Assembly (NCBI GenBank): GCA_017506865.1
Contig: JAFCMP010000532.1
Location: 615,720-679,719 of the forward strand
Reading direction: 5' to 3'
Length of the DNA: 64,000 nucleotides
Source of the DNA: Tribonema minus
Lineage: Eukaryota > Sar > Xanthophyceae > Tribonematales > Tribonemataceae
The stretch's first letter is position 1. Each line of letters starts with the position of its first letter. Under the pieces are notes generated by a model. It had not been told where the DNA came from, did not search any database, and worked only from the letters and a program-made list of their open reading frames with translations. The translations under genes were made by a program, and so were the position numbers. Below are positions 49,701 to 61,700 of this stretch, one piece after another.

Positions 49701-52700
49701 TGGTGCAGTACGTATCGGCACTGGTGTTTCCACTGCGGGCAGCGGAGGCGAGCTGAGCCTGACTGTAGGGTCCGGCACTGTTGGTGAAGGAGGTGCAGTC
49801 GTGATCGAGGCAGGACTGTCCGCCAGTGGTGGTGCCGTCAGCATAGCAGCAGGCACAGGTACTGCCGGCGACGGTGGCAGTGTCCGCGTGACAGCTGGCG
49901 ATGGCAGCTCCACTGGTGGCGCTTTGTCCTTCGCAAGTGGTGCAGCATCCTCCGGTAACAGCGGAGCAGTCAGACTTGTTTCAGGGTCCAGCAGTGCATC
50001 TGGCGCCAGTGGCAATCTTGTGTTCAGCTCTGGGACATCATCATCGGGTCCAAGTGGCTCTGTCTTGATTGGCAGCGGCACAGCTAGTGAAGGGGCCGGC
50101 GGGCAGTTGAGCCTTGTTGTTGGCTCAGGAACGTCAGGTGCTGGTGGAGGTGTTGTTGTACAAGCAGGCCAGTCCACAGTCGGTGGTGCTGTCACCATTG
50201 CTGCAGGAAGCGGCACGAGCAGTGCTGGAGGTGCAGTAAGGCTGGTGACAGGCTCTGGCATCTCAAGTGGAGCTGTGTCAATCAGCAGTGCTCACGGATC
50301 AGCAACAACAACAGGTTCTGTCAGCTTGGCTTCTGGAGACAGTGGCTCAAGCGGTGTGAGCGGCAATCTTGCTCTGCGGTCCGGTGCTTCTGGTGCAGGT
50401 GACAGTGGTGCTGTTGAGATCACTACAGGAGGTGCCACAGGCGGCAGAGGCGGTGCCTTGAGCCTGACCGTCGGCAGCGGCACCAGCGGTGCAGGTGGGG
50501 CTCTGCAGCTGACTGCAGGATTCAGCAGCGGCGGCGACGGTGGCAACGTCGACCTCAGCAGTGGTTCATCCAACAGTGCGGCAAGTGGCGACGTCAGTGT
50601 TGCATCTGCTGCTGGCACAATGTCTGGCAAGCTGGTGCTGAGCTCTGGCGCATCGAGGTCTGGCAGCACAGGTGGTGTACTTGTCGGCAGTGGCAACGCC
50701 TCAGGCGGAGTCGGGGGCCCCGTAAGTCTAACTGTGGGCAGCGGTGACTCTGGTGCTGGTGGTGATTTGCTGATGGCGTCAGGGGCATCCACAACTGGCG
50801 GCGCGGTCAGTATTGCTGCCGGTGCTGGCACAAGCAGTGATGGTGGTGCCATTAACCTCCTGTCTGGTACTGGCAGCGGGGGGGGCGCAGTGACTGTCAA
50901 GACCGGAAGCGGCGCAGTCAATGATGGCGGCGCACTGTCGCTGTTGACAGGCGACGGCGGTGCAAGCGGAGTCAGCGGCATGTTGACGCTGAGCTCGGGT
51001 GCATCAGGGTCAGGCAACAGCGGCGCAGTGTTGATCGGCAGCGGTTCAGCCACTGGTGGAGGTGGAGGTATGCTCCAGCTGTCTGTGGGCAGTGGCGATG
51101 CTGGTCCAGGAGGCGCATTGGTGCTGATGTCAGGACAAGCAGCCACGGGCGGTGATGTGCGTATGATAGCAGGGACAGGCATCACAGGATCTGGTGGTGC
51201 GGTGAGCATAGCATCAGGCAGCGGCTCCAGCAGTGGTGCACTTCACCTGGCGACTGGCACCGGAGCGAGTGGCCGCAGCGGTGCTGTTAGCATCGTATCT
51301 GGTGCAAGTGGAGCTGCGGGGGCAAGCGGCGAGCTTGTGCTCAGCACTGGCACATCCCAGTCTGGCACTAGCGGCGCTGTGTCAATCGGCAGCGGCGCAG
51401 CCATGGGAGGTTCTGGCGGGAAGCTGAGCCTGGTGGTTGGCCCAGGCAGCTCTGGCACAGGTGGAGATGTGCTGGTGCAGTCAGGGGAATCCATGTCAGG
51501 TGGTGCCATAGCGGTTGTGGCAGGTACAGGTTCAAGCGGCACCGGCGGCGCAGTGCTCCTTGCTGGTGGTGCTGGTAGCACTGATGGCGGCAATGTGCAG
51601 GTGGTCAGTGGCACAGGGCTCTCTGGGGCAAGCGGCGCAGTTTCTGTTGCTTCTGCACCCACAGCTGCTGGCATGAGTGGCACAGTGACACTTGGCTCTG
51701 GCAGCAGCAGTGCTGCCAGCACTGGATCTGTGCTCATTGGCACTGGGTCGTCCGCTTCCGGCAGTGGTGGCAGTCTGCTGCTGTCTGTCGGCAGTGGCAC
51801 AAGCGGCAATGGCGGCTCGGTAGCAGTCAGTGCAGGGTCTAGCACTTCCTCCACTGGAGGTGCAGTCAGCATCATCAGCGGAGCAAGCACGTCGTCTGCT
51901 AGTGGGGAAGTGCGTGTGCTGTCTGCAGATGGCGGAGCCTCGGCTGGTAGCGGTTCCCTCGTCTTCAGCTCAGGCGCATCAGCGACCGGCAACACTGGCT
52001 CTCTGCTGGTAGGTAGCGGGTCATCCACCGATGGAGTTGGAGGAGACCTGAGCCTGACGGTAGGCAGTGGTACCACCGGCACAGGCGGCCAGGTAGTCCT
52101 CAGTGCCGGGCAGTCAGAGACTGGTGGTGCATTGACCATGTCTGCAGGTGCAGGAAGCAGCGCAGGCGGCACTGGTGGTGCTGTATCACTGGTATCAGGG
52201 TCAGGATCTGTGGGTGGAGGGATTGAGGTCACCAGCGGTGCTGGCGCATCTGGCAGCAGTGGCGACATCAGCATCGGCACTGGCACAGGCGGGCCAGCGG
52301 GCATGAGTGGTGCTGTCTCTTTCAGCACTGGCATGTCATCATCTGGCACCAGCGGATCCGTGCTCATCGGCAGCGGCAGTGCTGCAAATGGCGGTGGTGG
52401 CCTCTTGAGCCTCACTGTCGGCACAGGTACATCTGGCACTGGAGGAAGCGTGTTGCTGAGCTCTGGGGCATCCGTATCAGGCGGAGATGTTTCAGTTTTG
52501 GCGGGTTCTGGGTCATTCGCGTCCGGTGGTTCCATGAGCCTTGCAGCAGGCACTGGTGCTATTGGCGGTGCTTTCTCTGTCAGCAGCGGCAGCGGCAACT
52601 CTGGCAACAGCGGGACTGTGTCAGTACAGTCTGGCGATGCTGCTTTGGCAGGAGTCAGCGGAGATGTATCAGTCAGCTCCGGCACAGCTGCTGTCGGCAG

Positions 52701-55700
52701 CACTGGTGCAGTACGCATCAGCACTGGTGTTGCCACTGCGGGCAGTGGAGGTGAGCTGAGCCTGACAGTAGGGTCCGGCACTGTTGGTGAAGGAGGTGCA
52801 GTCATGATCGAGGCAGGACTGTCCGCCAGTGGTGGTGCCGTCAGCATAGCAGCAGGCACAGGTATAGCCGGCGATGGTGGCAGTGTCCGCGTGACAGCTG
52901 GCGATGGCAGCTCCACTGGTGGCGCTTTGTCCTTTGCAAGTGGTGCAGCATTCTCCGGTAACAGCGGAGCAGTCAGCCTTGTTTCAGGGTCCAGCAGTGC
53001 AGCTGGCGCCAGTGGCAACCTTGTGTTCAGCTCTGGGACATCATCATCGGGGCCGAGTGGCTCTGTCTTGATTGGCAGCGGCACAGCTAGTGAAGGGGCC
53101 GGCGGGCAGTTGAGCCTTGTTGTTGGCTCAGGAACGTCAGGTGCTGGTGGAGGTGTTGTTGTACAAGCAGGCCAGTCCACACTCGGTGGTGCTGTCACCA
53201 TTGCTGCAGGAAGCGGCATGAGCGGTGCTGGAGGTGCAGTAAGGCTGGTGACAGGCTCTGGCATCTCAAGTGGAGCTGTGTCAATCAGCAGTGCTCACGG
53301 ATCAGCAACAACAACAGGTTCTGTCAGCTTGGCCTCCGGGGACAGTGGCTCAAGCGGTGTGAGCGGCAACCTTGCTCTGCGGTCCGGTACTTCTGGTGCA
53401 GGCGACAGCGGTGCTGTTGACATCACTACAGGAGGTGCCACAGGCGGCAGGGGCGGTGCCTTGAGCCTGACTGTCGGCAGCGGCACAAGCGGTGCAGGTG
53501 GCGCACTGCAGCTGACTGCAGGATTCAGCAGCGGCGGCGACGGTGGCAACGTCAACCTCAGCAGTGGTTCATCCAACAGTGCGGCAAGCGGCGATGTCAG
53601 TGTTGCATCTGCTGCTGGCACAATGTCTGGCAAGCTGGTGCTGAGCTCTGGCGCATCGAGGTCTGGCAGCACAGGTGGTGTACTTGTCGGCAGTGGCAGC
53701 GCCACAGGAGGAGGCGGGGGCGCTGTTAGTTTGGCTGTGGGCACCGGTGACTCTGGCGCTGGTGGTGCAGTGCGGTTGACAGCAGGCAAATCGTCAAGCG
53801 GTGGTGACATTGGCATCACATCAGGGCCTGGCGTTGAAGGTGCTGGTGGTCTCGTGATGATACAGTCAGGGACTGGTGGTTCTCGTGGAGGTGCAATTGC
53901 TTTGATCACTGGCAGCGGGTCATACAGTGACGGTGGCGCTCTTTCGTTGCTGACAGGGGATGGCGGCATAAATGGTATGAGTGGCATGTTAACTCTGAAC
54001 ACTGGTTTGTCCCAAAGTGGGAACAGCGGAGCAATCACAATCGCCAGTGGGCCCTCAGCACGCAGTAGGGGCGGTGCCTTGAGCCTGGCAGTTGGTAGTG
54101 GCACGAGCGGTGCAGGTGGGGCACTGCAGCTGACTGCAGGATTCAGCAGCGGCGGCGACGGTGGCAATGTCAGCCTCAGCAGTGGTTCATCCAACAGTGC
54201 GGCAAGCGGCGACGTCAGCGTTGCATCTGCTGCTGGCACAATGTCTGGCAAGCTGGTGCTGAGCTCTGGCGCATCGACGTCTGGCAGCACAGGTGCTGTA
54301 CTTGTCAGCAGTGGCAACGCCTCAGGCGGAGTCGGGGGCCCCGTAAGTCTAACTGTGGGCAGCGGTGACTCTGGTGCTGGTGGTGAATTGCTATTGGCAT
54401 CAGGGGCATCCACAACTGGCGGCGCAGTCAGTATTGCTGCCGGTGCTGGTACAAGCAGTGTTGGTGGTGCCATTAACCTCCTGTCTGGTACTGGCAGCGG
54501 GGGGGGCGCAGTGACTGTCAAGACCGGAAGCGGCGCAGTCAACGATGGCGGCGCACTGTTGCTGTTGACAGGCGACGGTGGTGCAAGCGGAGTCAGCGGC
54601 ATGTTGACGCTGAGCTCGGGTGCATCAGGGTCAGGCAACAGCGGCGCAGTGTTGATCGGCAGCGGTTCAGCCACTGGTGGAGGTGGAGGTATGCTCCAGC
54701 TGTCTGTGGGCAGTGGCGATGCTGGTTCAGGAGGCGCATTGGTGCTGATGTCAGGACAAGCAGCCACGGGCGGTGATGTGCGTATGGTAGCAGGGACAGG
54801 CATCACGGGATCTGGTGGTGCGGTGAGCATAGTATCAGGCAACGGCTCCAGCAGTGGTGCACTTCACCTGGCGACTGGCACCGGAGCGAGTGGCCGCAGC
54901 GGTGCTGTTGGCATCGTATCTGGTGCAAGTGGAGCTGCGGGGGCAAGCGGCGAGCTTGTGCTCAGCACTGGCACATCCCAGTCTGGCACTAGCGGCGCTG
55001 TGTCAATCGGCAGCGGCGCAGCCATGGGAGGTTCTGGCGGGAAGCTGAGCCTGGTGGTTGGCCCAGGCAGCTCTGGCACAGGTGGAGATGTGCTGGTGCA
55101 GTCAGGGGAATCCATGTCAGGTGGTGCGATAGCGGTTGTGGCAGGTGCAGGTTCAAGCGGCACAGGCGGCGCAGTGCTCCTTGCTGGTGGTGCTGGTAGC
55201 ACTGATGGCGGCAATGTGCAGGTGGTCAGTGGCACAGGGCTCTCTGGGGCAAGCGGCGCAGTTTCTGTTGCTTCTGCACCCACAGCTGCTGGCATGAGTG
55301 GCACAGTGACACTTGGCTCTGGCAGCAGCAGTGCTGCCAGCACTGGATCTGTGCTCATTGGCACTGGGTCATCCGCTTCCGGCAGTGGTGGCAGTCTGCT
55401 GCTGTCTGTCGGCAGTGGCACAAGCGGCAATGGCGGCTCGGTAGCAGTCAGTGCAGGGTCTAGCACTTCCTCCACTGGAGGTGCAGTCAGCATCATCAGC
55501 GGAGCAAGCACGTCGTCTGCTAGTGGGGAAGTGCGTGTGCTGTCTGCAGATGGCGGAGCCTCGGCTGGTAGCGGCTCGCTCGTCTTCAGCTCAGGCGCAT
55601 CAGCGACCGGCAACACTGGCTCTCTGCTCGTAGGTAGCGGGTCGTCCACGGATGGAGTTGGAGGAGACCTGAGCCTGACGGTAGGCAGTGGTACCACCGG

Positions 55701-58700
55701 CACAGGCGGCCAGGTAGTCCTCAGTGCCGGGCAGTCAGAGACTGGTGGTGCATTGACCATGTCTGCAGGTGCAGGAAGCAGCGCAGGCGGCACTGGTGGT
55801 GCTGTATCACTGGTATCAGGGTCAGGATCTTTGGGTGGAGGGATTGAGGTCACCAGCGGTGCTGGCGCATCTGGCAGCAGTGGCGACATCAGCATCGGCA
55901 CTGGCACAGGCGGGCCAGCGGGCATGAGTGGTGCTGTCTCTTTCAGCACTGGCATGTCATCATCTGGCACCAGCGGATCCGTGCTGATCGGCAGCGGCAG
56001 TGCTGCAAATGGCGGTGGTGGCCTCTTGAGCCTCACTGTCGGCACAGGTACATCTGGCACTGGAGGAAGCGTGTTGCTGAGCTCTGGGGCATCTGCATCA
56101 GGCGGAGATGTTTCAGTTTTGGCGGGTTCAGGGTCATTCGGGTCTGGTGGTTCCATGAGCCTTGCGGCAGGCACTGGTGCTATTGGCGGTGCTTTCTCTG
56201 TCAGCAGCGGCAGCGGCAACTCTGGCAACAGCGGGGCTGTGTCAGTACAGTCTGGCAATGCTGCTTTGGCAGGAGTCAGCGGAGATGTATCAGTCAGCTC
56301 CGGCACAGCTGCTCTCGGCAGCACTGGCGCAGTACGCATCAGCACTGGTGTTGCCACTGCGGGCAGTGGAGGTGAGCTGAGCCTGACAGTAGGGTCCGGC
56401 ACTGTTGGTGAAGGAGGTGCAGTCGTGATCGAGGCAGGACTGTCCGCCAGTGGTGGTGCCGTCAGCATAGCAGCAGGCACAGGTACTGCCGGCGATGGTG
56501 GCAGTGTCCGCGTGACAGCTGGCGATGGCAGCTCCACTGGTGGCGCTTTGTCCTTTGCAAGTGGTGCAGCATCCTCCGGTGACAGCGGAGCAGTCAGCCT
56601 CGTTTCAGGGTCCAGCAGTGCATCTGGCGCCAGTGGCAACCTTGTGTTCAGCTCTGGGACATCATCATCGGGGCCGAGTGGCTCTGTCTTGATTGGCAGC
56701 GGCACAGCTAGTGAAGGGGCCGGCGGGCAGTTGAGCCTTGTTGTTGGCTCAGGAACATCAGGTGCTGGTGGAGGTGTTGTTGCACAAGCAGGCCAGTCCA
56801 CACTCGGTGGTGCTGTCAGCATTGCTGCAGGAAGCGGCACGAGCGGTGCTGGAGGTGCAGTAAGGCTGGTGACAGGCTCTGGCGTCTCAAGTGGAGCTGT
56901 GTCAATCAGCAGTGCTCACGGATCAGCAGCAACAACAGGTTCTGTCAGCTTGGCTTCCGGAGACAGTGGCTCAAGCGGTGTGAGCGGCAATCTAGCTCTG
57001 CGGTCCGGTGCTTCTGGTGCAGGTGACAGCGGTGCTGTTGGGATCACTACAGGAGGTGCCACAGGCGGCAGGGGCGGTGCCTTGAGCCTGACCGTCGGCA
57101 GCGGCACAAGCGGTGCAGGTGGCGCACTGCAGCTGACTGCAGGATTCAGCAGCGGCGGCGACGGTGGCAATGTCAGCCTCAGCAGTGGTTCATCCAACAG
57201 TGCGGCAAGCGGCGACGTCAGTGTTGCATCTGCTGCTGGCACAATGTCTGGCAAGCTGGTGCTGAGCTCTGGCGCATCGAGGTCTGGCAGCACAGGTGGT
57301 GTACTTGTCGGCAGTGGCAACGCCTCAGGCGGAGTCGGGGGCCCCGTAAGTCTAACTGTGGGCAGCGGTGACTCTGGTGCTGGTGGTGAATTGCTATTGG
57401 CATCAGGGGCGTCCACAACTGGCGGCGCAGTCAGTATTGCTGCCGGTGCTGGTACAAGCAGTGTTGGTGGTGCCATCAACCTCCTGTCTGGTGCTGGCAC
57501 CGAGGGGGGCGCAGTGACTGTCAAGACCGGAAGCGGCGCAGTCAACGATGGCGGCGCACTGTCGCTGTTGACAGGCGACGGTGGTGCAAGCGGAGTCAGC
57601 GGCATGTTGACGCTGAGCTCGGGTGCATCAGGGTCAGGCAACAGCGGCGCAGTGTTGATCGGCAGCGGTTCAGCCACTGGTGGAGGTGGAGGTATGCTCC
57701 AGCTGTCTGTGGGCAGTGGCGATGCTGGTTCAGGAGGCGCATTGGTGCTGATGTCAGGACAAGCAGCCACGGGCGGTGATGTGCGTATGGTAGCAGGGAC
57801 AGGCATCACGGGATCTGGTGGTGCGGTGAGCATAGCATCAGGCAGCGGCTCCAGCAGTGGTGCACTTCACCTGGCGACTGGCACCGGAGCGAGTGGCCGC
57901 AGCGGTGCTGTTAGCATCGTATCTGGCGCAAGTGGAGCTGCGGGGGCAAGCGGCGAGCTTGTGCTCAGCACTGGCACATCCCAGTCTGGCACTAGTGGCG
58001 CTGTGTCAATCGGCAGCGGCGCAGCCATGGGAGGTTCTGGCGGGAAGCTGAGCCTGATGGTTGGCCCAGGCAGCTCTGGCACAGGTGGAGATGTGCTGGT
58101 GCAGTCAGGGGAATCCATGTCAGGTGGTGCCATAGCGGTTGTGGCAGGTGCAGGTTCAAGCGGCACAGGCGGCGCAGTGCTCCTTGCTGGTGGTGCTGGT
58201 AGCACTGATGGCGGCAATGTGCAGGTGGTCAGTGGCACAGGGCTCTCTGGGGCAAGCGGCGCAGTTTCTGTTGCTTCTGCACCCACAGCTGCTGGCATGA
58301 GTGGCACAGTGACACTTGGCTCTGGCAGCAGCAGTGCTGCCAGCACTGGATCTGTGCTCATTGGCACTGGGTCGTCCGCTTCCGGCAGTGGTGGCAGTCT
58401 GCTGCTGTCTGTCGGCAGTGGCACAAGCGGCAATGGCGGCTCGGTAGCAGTCAGTGCAGGGTCTAGCACTTCCTCCACTGGAGGTGCAGTCAGCATCATC
58501 AGCGGAGCAAGCACGTCGTCTGCTAGTGGGGAAGTGCGTGTGCTGTCTGCAGATGGCGGAGCCTCGGCTGGTAGCGGCTCGCTCGTCTTCAGCTCAGGCG
58601 CATCAGCGACCGGCAACACTGGCTCTCTGCTGGTAGGTAGCGGGTCGTCCACCGATGGAGTTGGAGGAGACCTGAGCCTGACGGTAGGCAGTGGTACCAC

Positions 58701-61700
58701 CGGCACAGGCGGCCAGGTAGTCCTCAGTGCCGGGCAGTCAGAGACTGGTGGTGCATTGACCATGTCTGCAGGTGCAGGAAGCAGCGCAGGCGGCACTGGT
58801 GGTGCTGTATCACTGGTATCAGGGTCAGGATCTGTGGGTGGAGGGATTGAGGTCACCAGCGGTGCTGGCGCATCTGGCAGCAGTGGCGACATCAGCATCG
58901 GCACTGGCACAGGCGGGCCAGCGGGCATGAGTGGTGCTGTCTCTTTCAGCACTGGCATGTCATCATCTGGCACCAGCGGATCCGTGCTGATCGGCAGCGG
59001 CAGTGCTGCAAATGGCGGTGGTGGCCTCTTGAGCCTCACTGTCGGCACAGGTACATCTGGCACTGGAGGAAGCGTGTTGCTGAGCTCTGGGGCATCTGCA
59101 TCAGGCGGAGATGTTTCAGTTTTGGCGGGTTCAGGGTCATTCGGGTCTGGTGGTTCCATGAGCCTTGCGGCAGGCACTGGTGCTATTGGCGGTGCTTTCT
59201 CTGTCAGCAGCGGCAGCGGCAACTCTGGCAACAGCGGGGCTGTGTCAGTACAGTCTGGCAATGCTGCTTTGGCAGGAGTCAGCGGAGATGTATCAGTCAG
59301 CTCCGGCACAGCTGCTCTCGGCAGCACTGGCGCAGTACGCATCAGCACTGGTGTTGCCACTGCGGGCAGTGGAGGCGAGCTGAGCCTGACAGTAGGGTCC
59401 GGCACTGTTGGTGAAGGCGGTGCAGTCACGATCGAGGCAGGACTGTCGGCCAGTGGTGGTGCCGTCAGCATAGCAGCAGGCACAGGTACTGCCGGCGATG
59501 GTGGCAGTGTCCGCGTGACAGCTGGCGATGGCAGCTCCACTGGTGGTGCTTTGTCCTTCGCAAGCGGTGCAGCATCCTCCGGTAACAGCGGAGCAGTCAG
59601 CCTCGTTTCAGGGTCCAGCAGTGCATCTGGCGCCAGTGGTAGCCTTGTGTTCAGCTCTGGGACATCATCATCGGGGCCGAGTGGCTCTGTCTTGATTGGC
59701 AGCGGCACAGCTAGTGAAGGGGCCGGCGGGCAGTTGAGCCTTGTTGTTGGCTCAGGAACATCAGGTGCTGGTGGAGGTGTTGTTGTACAAGCAGGCCAGT
59801 CAAAACTCGGTGGTGCTGTCAGCATTGCTGCAGGAAGCGGCACGAGCGGTGCTGGAGGTGCAGTAAGGCTGGTGACAGGCTCTGGCATCTCAAGTGGAGC
59901 TGTGTCAATCAGCAGTGCTCACGGATCAGCAACAACAACAGGTTCTGTCAGCTTGGCCTCCGGAGACAGTGGCTCAAGCGGTGTGAGCGGCAATCTTGCT
60001 CTGCGGTCCGGTACTTCTGGTGCAGGTGACAGCGGTGCTGTTGACATCACTACAGGAGGTGCCACAGGCGGCAGGGGCGGTGCCTTGAGCCTGACCGTCG
60101 GCAGTGGCTCCAGCGGTGCAGGTGGGGCACTGCAGCTGACTGCAGGATTCAGCAGCGGCGGCGACGGTGGCAACGTCAACCTCAGCAGTGGTTCATCCAA
60201 CAGTGCGGCAAGCGGCGACATCAGCGTTGCATCTGCTGCTGGCACAATGTCTGGCAAGCTGGTGCTGAGCTCTGGCGCATCGAGGTCTGGCAGCACAGGT
60301 GGTGTACTTGTCGGCAGTGGCAGCGCCTCAGGCGGAGTCGGGGGCCCTGTAAGTCTGACTGTGGGCAGCGGTGACTCTGGTGCTGGTGGTGAATTGCTGT
60401 TGGCATCAGGGGCATCCACAACTGGCGGCACTATCAGTGTTGCTGCCGGTGCCGGCACAAGCAGTGTTGGTGGTGCCATTAACCTCCAGTCTGGTGCTGG
60501 CACCGAGGGGGGCGCAGTGACTGTCAAGACCGGAAGCGGCGCAGTCAACGATGGCGGCGCACTGTCGCTGTTGACAGGCGACGGTGGTGCAAGCGGAGTC
60601 AGCGGCATGTTGACGCTGAGCTCGGGTGCATCAGGGTCAGGCAACAGCGGCGCAGTGTTGATCGGCAGCGGTTCAGCCACTGGTGGAGGTGGAGGTATGC
60701 TCCAGCTGTCTGTGGGCAGTGGCGATGCTGGTCCAGGAGGCGCATTGGTGCTGATGTCAGGACAAGCAGCCACGGGCGGTGATGTGCGTATGGTAGCAGG
60801 GACAGGCATTACGGGATCTGGTGGTGCGGTGAGCATAGCATCAGGCAGCGGCTCCAGCAGTGGTGCACTTCACCTGGCGACTGGCACCGGAGCGAGTGGC
60901 CGCAGCGGTGCTGTTAGCATCGTATCTGGTGCAAGTGGAGCTGCCGGGGCAAGCGGCGAGCTTGTGCTCAGCACTGGCACATCCCAGTCTGGCACTAGCG
61001 GCGCTGTGTCAATCGGCAGCGGCGCAGCCATGGGAGGTTCTGGCGGGAAGCTGAGCCTGGTGGTTGGCCCAGGCAGCTCTGGCACAGGTGGAGACGTGCT
61101 GGTGCAGTCAGGGGAATCCATGTCAGGTGGTGCCATAGCGGTTGTGGCAGGTACAGGATCAAGCGGCACAGGCGGCGCAGTGCTCCTTGCTGGTGGTGCT
61201 GGTAGCACTGGTGGCGGCAATGTGCAGGTGGTCAGTGGCACAGGGCTCTCTGGGGCAAGCGGCGCAGTTTCTGTTGCTTCTGCACCCACAGCTGCTGGCA
61301 TGAGTGGCACAGTGACACTTGGCTCTGGCAGCAGCAGTGCTGCCAGCACTGGATCTGTGCTCATTGGCACTGGGTCATCCGCTTCCGGCAGTGGTGGCAG
61401 TCTGCTGCTGTCTGTCGGCAGTGGCACAAGCGGCAATGGCGGCTCGGTAGCAGTCAGTGCAGGGTCTAGCACTGCCTCCACTGGAGGTGCAGTCAGCATC
61501 ATCAGCGGAGCAAGCACGTCGTCTGCTAGTGGGGAAGTGCGTGTGCTGTCTGCAGATGGCGGAGCCTCCGCCGGTAGCGGTTCCCTCGTCTTCAGCTCAG
61601 GCGCATCAGCGACCGGCAACACTGGCTCTCTGCTGGTAGGTAGCGGGTCGTCCACCGATGGAGTTGGAGGAGACCTGAGCCTGACGGTAGGCAGTGGTAC

